DNA of 64,000 nucleotides from Lachnospiraceae bacterium (GTDB lineage Bacteria > Bacillota > Clostridia > Lachnospirales > Lachnospiraceae), in the NCBI GenBank assembly GCA_019421365.1, contig JAHZFJ010000006.1, positions 1 through 64,000 of the forward strand, given 5' to 3'. The translations under genes and the position numbers were made by a program. Positions 6,600-17,200 of this stretch are shown here, piece after piece (the first letter of the stretch is position 1; each line of letters opens with the position of its first letter). Under the pieces are notes generated by a model that made no database searches, was not told the DNA's origin, and saw nothing but the letters and a program-made list of their open reading frames with translations.

Positions 6600-9500
6600 A
6601 TGATAGTTTCAAAACAAGAAATGCAGCGCTTATTAGATATTGAGCAAGAATACAATGACGCACTAATTAAAATAGAAGAAGTGACGAAAAGTAATGAGGA
6701 AGGTAAGAATTTACTTGAAAAGAAGCAGCAAGAGATTGCAACACTATCTCAACGAGTGACCTTTTTCAAAAATGAAATACAAAAATATAACGAAATTACA
6801 GAGGAAGTTGAAGAGTACGTTCGTGAAAGAGAAAATGAGATAACAAATCTTAAAAATAAAGTAACGGATTTTGAAACAAAAATAGAGAATATAAATTCTG
6901 AAAAAGAGAAACTTACGGATACTATCAATAAAAACAAAAAGGTAGTTTCGGAATTAGAAACAAAAGTCAAAGAGAAAGAAAATGAGATCGTATCCTTTAA
7001 AAACGTTTTAGAGGAAAAAAATCAGAATATAAAACATCTAACCGAACTTCTTGAAGAAACCGAAGTTATTTTTGCAAATAAAGAAGAAGAAATCAACTTA
7101 CTGAAAAATCAAATCGACGCGTTAGAAAAGGACAACCAAGAAAAATCAACAGAATTAAATAGTAAAATAGATACAATTGAATCTTTAGAAGCTGATCTTA
7201 ATAATGTAAAGAAATCATTAACTAAAAAGCAGACTGAATTAGATCAAGCTGTTACAAATTCAGAGCGTGTGAAAAGTGAGTTAGAAGGCAGTAAAAGTGA
7301 ATATAAAAAACTACAACAACTGCTCACAAATAAAGAAAAACAACTAAATGAAGTTAACAATAAAATATCTGAAATGGATAGTTATCTAGCAAGCTTAAAA
7401 GATGAGTTTAAGAAAAAAGAAGATAGTTATGAACTATTGAAAACTGAATTAACAAAAAAGGAAGAAGTAATAGAAGATCTTCAAACTAGCATAAGGGCAA
7501 ATGATGAGAAAGTGGAAAACCTTCAAGCAGAAATCCAAGAAAAAGATAATTCATTGGAAGGACTTCAGTTGGAAATCAAGGAAAAAGATAACTCCTTAGA
7601 AACACTTAGCACAGAAGTTAAAGTAAAAGATGGTACGATCAATAAGCTTCATTCAGATGTAAAGGAAAAAGAAGAAACCAATGAAATTTTACAGCAGTAT
7701 TTAGATGAAAAAGAAGAAAGTATTAATTCTCTTACGAGCAGCTTGCAAGAGAAAGAAAATATAATAAAAGATCTTGAAAGTAGTGTAGAAGACCAAGGAA
7801 ATGAAATACTAGTACTTCAAAATAAAATAGAAGAAAAAGAATATAACATTGAAGAGCTTCACACAAAAGTTGTAGACAAGGAACAGAACATAGAACATCT
7901 TCAATTAGAAGTAAAGGAAAAAGAAGAGACCAATGAAATTTTACAGCAGTATTTAAATGAAAAAGAAGAAAGTATAAATACGCTTACAAGCAGTTTGCAA
8001 GAGAAAGAAAAGGTAATCAAAGACCTTGAAAATAGTATAGATGAGCAAGGAAATGAAATATTAGAACTCCATAATAGAATAGAAAAAAAAGAAGAAGTGA
8101 TCGGAAATCTTCAAATTGAACTAAATAACACAATTGAAAATCATCAGAATGAACTGAACGAGAAAGAAACTTCAATCGAGAAAATTCAATCAGTAGTAAA
8201 TGAAAAAGAAGAAAGTATCAATACTCTTACAAGCAGCTTGAAAGAGAGGGAAAGGGTAATCAAAGACCTTGAAAATAGTGTAGATGAGCAAGGAAATGAA
8301 ATATTAGAACTTCAAATCAAAATAGAAGAAAAAGAAAATAACATTGCAGAACTTCTCAAAAAAGGTTTGGAAAAAGAACAAAACATAGAACATCTTCAAT
8401 TAGGTATAAAAGAAAAAGAAGAAAGCAATGAAATTTTACAACAATATTTATATGAGAAAGAAGAACAAATCAAAAATCTTCAAGTTGATTTAAATGATAC
8501 AATTGAAAATCATCAGAATGAACTGAACGAGAAAGATACTTTAATCGAAAAAATCCAATCAGAAGTAAAAGAAAAAGATGAAGCCAATGAAATATTACAA
8601 CTGTACTTGGAGGAAAAAGAAGAAAGTATCAATACTCTCACAGGTAGCTTGCAAGAAAAGGCGAATCAAATAAAGAAACTAGAGAATAGTGTAGAAGAGC
8701 AAGGAAATGAAATTGCAGAACTCCAAAATAGAATAGAAGAAAAAGAATATAATATTGAAGAACTCCAAACAAAAGTTGTTGAGAAGGAACAGAACATAGA
8801 ACATCTTCAATTAGGTATAAAAGAAAAAGAAGAATTAATCAATAATCTTCAAGTTGATTTGAATAGTACAATTGCAAATTATCAGAATGAACTGAACGAG
8901 AAAGTTACTTCAATCGAAAAGCTTCAATCAGAAATTAAGGAAAAAGAAGAAACCAATGAAATTTTACAGCAGTATTTAGATGAGAAAGAAGATAGTATCA
9001 ATAATCTTACAGGTAGCCTACAAGAGAAAGAAAAGGAAATCAAAGACCTTGAAAATAGTGTAAATGAGCAAATAAATGAAATTGTAGAATTCCAAAATAG
9101 AATAAAAGAAAACGAAGAATTAATCAAAAATCTTCAAGTTGATTTAAATAGTGCAATTGAAAATTATCAGAACGAACTGAACGAGAAAGATGCTTTAATT
9201 GAAAAAATTCAATCAGAAGTAATAGAAAAAGATGAAGCAAATGAAATATTACAACTGTACTTGGATGAAAAAGAAGAAAATATCAATACTCTCACAGGTA
9301 GCTTGCAAGAAAAGTCAAATCAAATAAAGAAACTAGAGAACAATGTAGAAGAGCAAGGAAATGAAATTGTAGAATTCCAAAATAGAATAAAAGAAAACGA
9401 AGAATTAATCAAAAATCTTCAAGTTGATTTAAATAGTGCAATTGAAAATTATCATAACGAACTGAACGAGAAAGATACTTTAATCGAAAAAATCCAATCA

Positions 9501-10727
9501 GAAGTAAAAGAAAAAGATGAAGCCAATGAAATATTGCAACTGTACTTGGATGAAAAAGAAGAAAATATCAATACTCTTACAAGCAGCATACAGGAAAAAG
9601 AGAAGGTAATAGAAGACCTTGGATACAGTGTAAATGAGCAAGAGAATGAAATTGCTGAACTCAAAAATAGAATAGAAGACAAAGAAGAATTAATAAATAA
9701 TCTTCAAAAAGAGTTAAATAATACAATTGAACATCTTCAAAATGAACTGAACGAGAAAGAGACTTTAATCGAAAAAATCCAATCAGAAGTAAAAGAAAAA
9801 GATGAAGCCAATGAAATATTACAACTGTACTTGGATGAAAAAGAAGAAGGTATCAATAATCTTACAAACAGCTTGCAAGAAAAGGATGATGAAATAAAGA
9901 AACTCGCAAACAGCGTTAATGAACAAGGAAATGATATAATAAAACTTCAAAGCAGCATAGAAGAAAAAGAATATAACATTGAAAATTTACACAAAAAAGT
10001 TGAGGAAAAGGTACAGACCATAGAAAATCTTCAAATTGAGCTAACCGAAAAAAATACTTCAGTAGAAAACCTTCAATCAGAAGTAAAAGAAAAGAAAGAA
10101 ACCAATGAAATTTTACAACTATATGTAGATGAGAAGGAAAAGGACATTGAAGATATCACTAATCGTATAGTGGATAAGGAGAAGCTAATAGGAAACCTTT
10201 ATGCAAATGTAAATGAACGTGAGCAAAAGATAGTAAATATTCAAAGTATAGTACAAGAAAAAGATGAAAGAATAGAACAACTTGAAAAAACTATTTATGA
10301 AGAAAGATTAGAAAATGCTGAGTTTGATAAAAAGCTTGAGGATATGAAAGCTTTACTAGAAAATCAAAAAGAACAAATTAACGATAAAGACGGTCTTTTG
10401 GCGGATAGAGAATTGCAGATTTATAATCTAGAAGAAAATAAACGAAACATAGAATCTAACTACAATAATCTATTAAAAACATTAAAAGAACAAGAAGATA
10501 AAATCAAGTCAATTGAGGAGGCACTTAACAAAAAAACGGATGAGACAATCCAGTTAGAGAAAAAACTTGCAGAAATTGAAAATCAGAAGATAAATACAGC
10601 GAATAACTTATCAACGGATAAGGAAGACTTAGATGCAGAATTAGATCAGAAAAATAAAATGATGGATGAATACGAAACTACAATTCTTGAATTGATGATT
10701 GAGTTGGATCAATTAAAAAATAAGTAG
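6600..10727 (+). CDS. giant repetitive coiled-coil protein
   Basis: Encodes 1375 residues made almost wholly of Glu, Lys, Asn, Gln, Leu and Ile in a heptad-like pattern. There is no signal peptide, membrane segment or enzymatic motif, so it should be a long cytoplasmic rod. From about residue 350 a unit recurs that contains ANEILQLYLDEKEE, then INTLTSSLQEKEK, NEILELQNRIEEKE and ELNEKDTLIEKIQSE. The spacing is exactly 95 residues (285 bp) in the later copies. It resembles SMC/myosin-like rods only in composition. It lies 121 bp upstream of the AAA+/RyR ATPase gene on the same strand, without an intervening terminator, so co-transcription is likely. Its function is unknown; scaffolding or sensing in partnership with the ATPase is an inference. 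Confidence 0.85.
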   Translation: MIVSKQEMQRLLDIEQEYNDALIKIEEVTKSNEEGKNLLEKKQQEIATLSQRVTFFKNEIQKYNEITEEVEEYVRERENEITNLKNKVTDFETKIENINSEKEKLTDTINKNKKVVSELETKVKEKENEIVSFKNVLEEKNQNIKHLTELLEETEVIFANKEEEINLLKNQIDALEKDNQEKSTELNSKIDTIESLEADLNNVKKSLTKKQTELDQAVTNSERVKSELEGSKSEYKKLQQLLTNKEKQLNEVNNKISEMDSYLASLKDEFKKKEDSYELLKTELTKKEEVIEDLQTSIRANDEKVENLQAEIQEKDNSLEGLQLEIKEKDNSLETLSTEVKVKDGTINKLHSDVKEKEETNEILQQYLDEKEESINSLTSSLQEKENIIKDLESSVEDQGNEILVLQNKIEEKEYNIEELHTKVVDKEQNIEHLQLEVKEKEETNEILQQYLNEKEESINTLTSSLQEKEKVIKDLENSIDEQGNEILELHNRIEKKEEVIGNLQIELNNTIENHQNELNEKETSIEKIQSVVNEKEESINTLTSSLKERERVIKDLENSVDEQGNEILELQIKIEEKENNIAELLKKGLEKEQNIEHLQLGIKEKEESNEILQQYLYEKEEQIKNLQVDLNDTIENHQNELNEKDTLIEKIQSEVKEKDEANEILQLYLEEKEESINTLTGSLQEKANQIKKLENSVEEQGNEIAELQNRIEEKEYNIEELQTKVVEKEQNIEHLQLGIKEKEELINNLQVDLNSTIANYQNELNEKVTSIEKLQSEIKEKEETNEILQQYLDEKEDSINNLTGSLQEKEKEIKDLENSVNEQINEIVEFQNRIKENEELIKNLQVDLNSAIENYQNELNEKDALIEKIQSEVIEKDEANEILQLYLDEKEENINTLTGSLQEKSNQIKKLENNVEEQGNEIVEFQNRIKENEELIKNLQVDLNSAIENYHNELNEKDTLIEKIQSEVKEKDEANEILQLYLDEKEENINTLTSSIQEKEKVIEDLGYSVNEQENEIAELKNRIEDKEELINNLQKELNNTIEHLQNELNEKETLIEKIQSEVKEKDEANEILQLYLDEKEEGINNLTNSLQEKDDEIKKLANSVNEQGNDIIKLQSSIEEKEYNIENLHKKVEEKVQTIENLQIELTEKNTSVENLQSEVKEKKETNEILQLYVDEKEKDIEDITNRIVDKEKLIGNLYANVNEREQKIVNIQSIVQEKDERIEQLEKTIYEERLENAEFDKKLEDMKALLENQKEQINDKDGLLADRELQIYNLEENKRNIESNYNNLLKTLKEQEDKIKSIEEALNKKTDETIQLEKKLAEIENQKINTANNLSTDKEDLDAELDQKNKMMDEYETTILELMIELDQLKNK
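8946..10085 (+). repeat. tandem 285-bp repeats inside the coiled-coil gene
   Basis: The marker block GARGNAAYGAAATHTTAC recurs at about 8946, 9231, 9516 and 9801, exactly 285 bp apart. Some stretches of about 50-150 bp are almost identical between units (for example 9061-9230 versus 9346-9515). Earlier copies at about 7671, 7923, 8418 and 8577 have irregular spacing. Recent unequal recombination is likely and repeat number may vary between strains. Confidence 0.8.
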
Positions 10728-10848
10728 AGAGTAGCTTAGAAATATCGCAAATAATTTTTACTAAACTAATGATAAAAATAAGTTTTTTATATTAAGATGG
10801 GGAAAAATAAATCCATATATTATTTTGAACTGTTAGGAGATGTACAAT

Positions 10849-13407
10849 ATGAAAAATATGAAATCAAAGATTGTTGTATCAGGAGATATATGTGTAAATT
10901 TATTGCAATGGATAACACATCCACAAAATAATACAGGATTAAATTGGCAAACGTATTCTAATATGCATAGTGTATTACAAAAAGGAGCAGGGCTACTTCT
11001 ATCAGAATTTTTATCTGTATCAACAGGAGCATCCATAATTTCACCACAGCTTCAAGATACAGAATTAAATTTGCCGGGAGAGTTTCTTAAATCAACTGTA
11101 GAATTGGAGCTTTCACCAAAGTTTAATAAAGAGGATAAAGAAAAAGTTTATAGAGTTAATCGTTTTATAGGATTTACCGGACCTACTTCAGGAATGCCTA
11201 AATTACTTCCAATTATAAATGATGATCCAGACGTCGATATGATTGTATTAGATGATGAAAACAATGGATTTAACTCATATAGAGAATTTTGGCCAGCAGC
11301 TTTAAAGCATAATAACCCATCAGCGATTATATTGTATAAAACTAACAATCCGATAGATTCCAATGAACTTTGGCAACACTTACAACAGAATCACAATGAA
11401 AATACAATAGTTATTATAAATAGTGATGATTTGCGTTCAAAAGGAGTTAATATAAGTAAAAGCCTTTCATGGGAAAAGACAGCTCAGGATTTTATTTGGC
11501 ATATTAACAATAATCCTAATTTGGCATTCCTAGCAAATTGTCGCCATCTTATAATTCCTTTTGGTATAGAAGGTGTTATCTATTATAAAAATGAGGGGGT
11601 ACCTGAAACAAGATTGTATTTCTTGCCTTATGAATTTGAAGGTGGATTTATCAAAGAATATCAAGGTAAAATGTATGGGCTCACTTCATGCTTTGTTGCA
11701 GGACTAGCAAGTGCTATTGTATCAGAAAGACAAGATAATGATGACCTTAAGGAAGCAATAAGTACAGGAATACGAAAAGGAATTGTTTCAGCTCAAAAAT
11801 ATTTTATTAATGGGTTCGGTGAGGATCCAGAAAAATCGATATTTCCTGATCCATCTATATTTAGTGAAGAGGATAATGATTTTGTGAAAGAAGAATATGT
11901 GCAAGAGGTAATAGTTCCTAACAAAACTAATTCCAATTGCCGTTCTTGTTGGTATATATTGAAGGAGAATAGTTCTACGAACTTGGCAGAAATAGCGTAT
12001 GATATTGTTAAAAATGGTGTGAAAAACGCACTTAATACGATACCTATAGCTAGATTTGGCAATTTAACAACAGTTGATAGGACTGAAATAGAAAGTTATA
12101 GAAGTATTAAAAATCTTATGATTGAATATATATCGACTAAAAACACTGTTAGACCTCTGTCTATTGCGGTATTTGGAACACCTGGTTCTGGAAAATCCTT
12201 TGGTATCGTAGAAGTTGCTAAAAGTATTGCTTCGAGTTCAATCAAAAAGCTAGATTTTAATCTATCGCAGTTTAATTCGCCACTAGATTTAGCAAATGCT
12301 TTTCATAAGGTACGAGATGTCGTATTAGAAGGTAAAATACCATTGGTATTTTTCGACGAATTCGATTCATCACTTAATGGAAAACTAGGATGGTTAAAAT
12401 ATTTCTTAGCCCCTATGCAAGATGGTGTATTTAGAGATGGAGATTCTGTTCATCCAATAGGAAAAGCTATCTTTGTATTTGCAGGAGGGACGAGTAGTAC
12501 CTTTAATGATTTTAGCGGAGAAGGGATAGAAGATGAGGAAGAGAAGAAGAAATTCTTAGTCGAATTTAAAGGAGCAAAAGGACCAGATTTTATAAGTCGT
12601 TTGAGAGGTTATGTAAATATTCTCGGACCAAATCAAACTGATGATAAATGGGACCACTTGTTTATAATAAGGAGAGCGATGTTACTTCGATCATTATTAG
12701 AGCGTAAAGTTCCACACCTCATTAATGAACATGGAGAGGCACAAATTGATAATGGAGTGCTAAGAGCGTTGCTAAAAATCAAAAGGTATAAACATGAATC
12801 CAGATCCATGGAAGCTATAATGGAAATGAGTATGTTAACAAATGCAAAGAAATGGGAACAATCTTTCCTACCATCAAAGGAGCAACTAAGATTACATGTA
12901 GATGAAGAACAATTTTTACGTCATTTAATGCATGATGCTTTCTATGGCGAGAAAATTGAAGAACTTGCAAAAGCTATTTATGAAAAATCTATACTTATTA
13001 ATGAGGAAGTTTTGTTACCATGGAATAAATTAAGTGAAGAATGTAAGCTTTACTATCGTAGACAAGCTAAACATATTCCTAATTCTTTGCTTAAGATAAA
13101 TTATGATGTTGTTTCTGTTAACGAAAAGTTAGACCCCTTTGAATTTAACCAAAAAGAAATAGAAGTTTTAGCAAAAATCGAGCATACCTATTGGTATAAT
13201 TATAGAAAAAAAATAGCTGCCAAATGTTGTGGAGCTAAGAATAACAATATAGAAATTGATTCTAGCTTGATGTGTTGGGAAGAATTATCACTAGATAAGA
13301 AAAATAAAGCATATGAAATGGTCAAGTGTTGGCCTGCAATACTAGCTAAATCGAACTTTAAGATTGAGAGATTGAAACATTTATGTTATTGCGAAACTAA
13401 GCTTTAA
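10849..13407 (+). CDS. PfkB-like / AAA+ ATPase / RyR-repeat protein
   Basis: Encodes 852 residues. The ATG at 10849 is preferred to the one at 10840 because AGGAG at 10835-10839 then has proper spacing. Residues 1-330 look like a ribokinase/PfkB fold: SKIVVSGDICVN at the start, DMIVLDDENNGF in the middle, and GLTSCFVAGLASAIV where PfkB has its catalytic Asp-loop (no clear GAGD here). An AAA+ core follows with Walker A GTPGSGKS (443-450), Walker B LVFFDEFD (499-506), a sensor strand FVFAGGTSS and a likely arginine finger in ISRLRGY. The last 200 residues hold two RyR-like repeats. The clearer is near 770-840, with AKIEHTYWYNYR and later MCWEELSLDKK; the earlier has LLPWNKLSEE. RyR domains in bacteria are associated with nucleotide-signalling and conflict systems. 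The domain calls are by eye. The partner is probably the upstream coiled-coil protein. Confidence 0.75.
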   Translation: MKNMKSKIVVSGDICVNLLQWITHPQNNTGLNWQTYSNMHSVLQKGAGLLLSEFLSVSTGASIISPQLQDTELNLPGEFLKSTVELELSPKFNKEDKEKVYRVNRFIGFTGPTSGMPKLLPIINDDPDVDMIVLDDENNGFNSYREFWPAALKHNNPSAIILYKTNNPIDSNELWQHLQQNHNENTIVIINSDDLRSKGVNISKSLSWEKTAQDFIWHINNNPNLAFLANCRHLIIPFGIEGVIYYKNEGVPETRLYFLPYEFEGGFIKEYQGKMYGLTSCFVAGLASAIVSERQDNDDLKEAISTGIRKGIVSAQKYFINGFGEDPEKSIFPDPSIFSEEDNDFVKEEYVQEVIVPNKTNSNCRSCWYILKENSSTNLAEIAYDIVKNGVKNALNTIPIARFGNLTTVDRTEIESYRSIKNLMIEYISTKNTVRPLSIAVFGTPGSGKSFGIVEVAKSIASSSIKKLDFNLSQFNSPLDLANAFHKVRDVVLEGKIPLVFFDEFDSSLNGKLGWLKYFLAPMQDGVFRDGDSVHPIGKAIFVFAGGTSSTFNDFSGEGIEDEEEKKKFLVEFKGAKGPDFISRLRGYVNILGPNQTDDKWDHLFIIRRAMLLRSLLERKVPHLINEHGEAQIDNGVLRALLKIKRYKHESRSMEAIMEMSMLTNAKKWEQSFLPSKEQLRLHVDEEQFLRHLMHDAFYGEKIEELAKAIYEKSILINEEVLLPWNKLSEECKLYYRRQAKHIPNSLLKINYDVVSVNEKLDPFEFNQKEIEVLAKIEHTYWYNYRKKIAAKCCGAKNNNIEIDSSLMCWEELSLDKKNKAYEMVKCWPAILAKSNFKIERLKHLCYCETKL

Positions 13408-13475
13408 GAGAAACTTCAAGTGGAGTTTTTTAGTAAAAACCAATAGTATTTAGTTTATAAATATGATAAAATTAC

Positions 13476-13508
13476 ATGGGTAAGCATCTTTATAAGACGC
13501 TTACCCAT
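13476..13508 (+). terminator. hairpin between the ATPase gene and pth
   Basis: ATGGGTAAGC and GCTTACCCAT form a perfect 10-bp stem with a 13-nt loop. No T run follows, so it may be a weak terminator or a protein-binding palindrome. A shorter AACTTC/GGAGTT hairpin with six Ts lies at 13414-13431. Confidence 0.5.
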
Positions 13509-13634
13509 ATAATTATGAAGTAAAATAGCAATTAATTTACGTAAGTATATACTTTGGATGTATCTTTATATACTTTTAGTTAGATAATGATAAATAGGAG
13601 ATAAACTACCCATTTAGATAGAGAGGTTTTGAGA

Positions 13635-14204
13635 ATGTTTATAATAGTAGGACTAGGAAATCCAACAAGAGAATATACTGCTACAAGGCACAATATTGGT
13701 TTTGATGCAATTACAAGAATAGCAGATGACTATAATATCTCTTTGGATATGAAAAAACATAAAGCAATTTGCGGAACAGGCTACATTGAGGGACAGAAAG
13801 TAATTCTTGCACAGCCACAGACATATATGAATCTAAGTGGAGAAAGTGTGCGCGAGTTAGTTGATTTTTATAAGATTGATCCCACAGAAGAATTAATTGT
13901 AATCTATGATGATATTAGTCTAGATGTAGGACAATTAAGGATACGTACAAAAGGTAGTGCAGGTGGTCACAACGGAATTAAGAATATCATTGCACATCTT
14001 GGAACACAAGAGTTCCCACGTATTAAGGTGGGTGTAGGTGATAAACCCAAAGACTGGGATCTAGCTGATTATGTACTTGGCAGATTTAACAATGAAGAGC
14101 AGCCAATTATAAGAGAGGCACTTGCACATGTGTCAGAGGCATGTAAGAGTATAATAACGGAAGATGTAACTAGTGCGATGAATAAGTATAATAAGAAGAT
14201 ATAG
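13635..14204 (+). CDS. pth: peptidyl-tRNA hydrolase
   Basis: Encodes 189 residues that recycle peptidyl-tRNAs released by stalled ribosomes. It has the family opening IIVGLGNPTREYTATRHNIG with the catalytic His of RHNIG near residue 20. QTYMNLSG, YDDISLDVGQLR and GSAGGHNGIKNI are also present, all diagnostic. The start at 13635 follows GAGAGG by 8 nt; a TTG six bases earlier is less likely. Just downstream is mfd, 12 bp away; pth-mfd is a standard Firmicutes gene order. Confidence 0.96.
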   Translation: MFIIVGLGNPTREYTATRHNIGFDAITRIADDYNISLDMKKHKAICGTGYIEGQKVILAQPQTYMNLSGESVRELVDFYKIDPTEELIVIYDDISLDVGQLRIRTKGSAGGHNGIKNIIAHLGTQEFPRIKVGVGDKPKDWDLADYVLGRFNNEEQPIIREALAHVSEACKSIITEDVTSAMNKYNKKI

Positions 14205-14216
14205 GTGGGATTAATC

Positions 14217-17200
14217 ATGAAGACGTTCATGGAACCTTTAGAAGAACTAAAGGAATACAATAGTATTAGACAAGATCTTACACTGAAGGAAACACCAATC
14301 CATGTAGCAGGATGTATTGATTCTCAGAAATGTCATTTGATCAGTGGACTTAGTAAGAATTATAAGTGGAAACTGATAATAACGTACAATGACTTAAAAG
14401 CAAAAGAAATCTATGAGGATTATAAGCTATATTCTAAAAATGTATGGCTATATCCTGCGAAAGACGTTATTTTCTATAGTGCAGATATTAGAGGAAATGC
14501 AATAGTAAAAGATCGTTTGAATGTTCTAAAGCAACTAATTGAGGCTGAAGAAGCTACAATTATAACAACGATTGATGCAGGGCTTGATCGCATACTTCCT
14601 CTTGAATATATTAGGAATAGAATCCTAACGATTGAAATGGCAACAACCATTGATCTTGAGAAGTTAAAAGTGGAGTTAGTGCATCTAGGATATGAGAGAT
14701 GTGGACAGGTTGGTGGTCCAGGAGAGTTTGCCATACGTGGAGGAATTATTGATATATTTCCACTGACAGAAGAGTGCCCGTATCGTATTGAGTTATGGGA
14801 TGATGAAGTTGATACAATTCGTATGTTTGATATTAGTAGTCAACGTTCCATTGAGAATGTGGAATCGGTATCCATCTATCCAGCAGCTGAGATAATCTTA
14901 GACGAGCAGGTTATGAAAGATGGTGTACAAAAGTTAGATGAGGAAACGAAGGAGTATGTACATGCTCTACGTGCCCAGATGAAGACAGAAGAAGCTCATA
15001 GAATCAAGCAAATTGTTGAAGAGTTTAAAGAAAGCTTAGAAACATACAATGGTGCCATTGGTATTGATAGTTATATCAAATATTTCTATGATAATACCGT
15101 GTCTATCTTTGATTATTTTACAAATAATGAATCAGTTATCTTTTTAGATGAACCAAATCGTTTGATAGAAAAGGGAGAAGCCGTTGATCTTGAATTTCGA
15201 GAGAGTATGATCGGAAGAATAGAGAAAGGCTATATTTTACCTAGTCAGGTCGATGTAATTTTCCCATATAAGAGCATTATCGCTAAGTTTAACACGATGA
15301 AATCTGTGTTACTTAGTACTATGGATTACAGACTTACATCGTTTGCATGCAGGCGAAAATATGACTTTAGTGTGAAGTCAGTAAACCCATATAACAATAA
15401 CTTTGATATCCTTGTGGAAGATCTTAAGAAATGGAAGAGCAAAGGATATCGAGTGATTTTGTTATCCAATTCCAGTACTAGGGCTAAAAGATTAAGTGAG
15501 GATTTGGGTGAGAATGAATTAATTGCGTTCTATAGTGAGGACTTAGACCGCGTATTGAAGCCAGGTGAGATTATGGTTGCACGTGGCTATGTTCATCGTG
15601 GGTTTGAATATCCTCTTATTAAATTGGTTATTATCTCCGAGGGGGATATCTTCGGTGCAGAGAAGAAAAAACGCCGAAAGAAGAAATCCTACGAAGGCAG
15701 TAAGATACAAAACTTCAGTGATCTTAATGTAGGTGACTATGTTGTTCATGAAAATCATGGTCTTGGTATCTACCGAGGAATTGAGAAGATTGAAGTAGAT
15801 CATGTAACGAAAGATTATATTAAGATAGAGTACGCAGCAGGTGGTGTTTTATATATTCTTGCTACGGGGTTAGATGTTATTCAAAAATACGCGGGAGCGG
15901 AAGCAAAGAAGCCAAAACTTAATAAGTTAAATTCCGTTGAGTGGAAGAATACCAAGACGAAAGTTAAGGGTGCTGTTAAGGAAATAGCCAAAGAATTAGT
16001 TGAATTATATGCAAAGCGTCAGGAAAAGCAAGGATATCAGTTTGGACCAGATACGGTGTGGCAGCAGGAATTCGAGGAAATGTTCCCATATGAGGAGACA
16101 GATGATCAGTTAACCGCTATTGAAGCAACGAAAGCAGATATGGAAAGTAGAAAAATTATGGACCGACTAATCTGTGGAGATGTTGGATATGGGAAAACAG
16201 AGGTTGCTATTCGTGCAGCATTCAAGGCGGTATCCGATGGAAAACAAGTAGTTTTCTTAGTACCAACCACAATTCTAGCACAACAACATTACAATACATT
16301 CGTACAACGTATGATGGATTTTCCTATTACTATTGATATGATGTCAAGATTTAAGAGCGCTACAGAACTTAAGAAGGTTGCCGAGAAAGTGAAAAAGGGC
16401 AGTGTTGACATATTGATTGGTACGCATCGTGTATTATCAAAAGATGTGCAGTTTAAGAATCTAGGACTATTAATTGTAGATGAAGAGCAACGATTTGGAG
16501 TTACCCATAAAGAGAAGATTAAACAGATGAAGAATGACGTAGATGTTCTTACTTTATCGGCTACACCGATTCCAAGAACCATGCATATGAGTTTAATCGG
16601 TATCCGTGATATGAGTGTGTTAGAAGAGCCGCCTGTTGATCGTATGCCAATACAAACCTATGTCCTTGAGCATAACGAAGAGATTATTCGTGAGGCGATT
16701 AATCGTGAGTTAGCTAGAGGAGGGCAGGTATACTATGTATACAATCGAGTCAATGGTATTGATGAAGTCGCTAATATGGTTGCTAGGTTAGTACCAGATG
16801 CCAATGTAGCTTTTGCTCATGGGCAGATGAATGAGAGAGAACTTGAAAAGATCATGTTTGATTATATCAATGGTGATATTGATGTTTTAGTATCCACCAC
16901 GATTATTGAAACGGGTCTGGATATCTCCAATGCCAATACTATGATTATTGATGAAGCAGATAAACTTGGTTTATCCCAGCTATATCAGTTGCGTGGACGT
17001 GTTGGTAGATCAAATCGTACTTCCTATGCATTCCTTATGTATAAGAGAGATAAGATGCTTAAGGAAATTGCAGAGAAGAGATTACAAGCAATCAAAGAGT
17101 TCACAGAGCTTGGTTCTGGATTTAAGATAGCTATGAGAGATCTTGAAATTCGTGGTGCTGGTAATCTTCTAGGAGCAAAACAACATGGACATATGGAAGC

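Noticed and set aside
8946..10085. The 285-bp repeats as a CRISPR array
   Set aside because: The repeats are long, coding and contiguous, with no short repeat-spacer alternation. No cas gene is present.
16948..17130. Short plus-strand frame inside mfd
   Set aside because: It lies in another frame of the conserved TRCF region and has no family resemblance.
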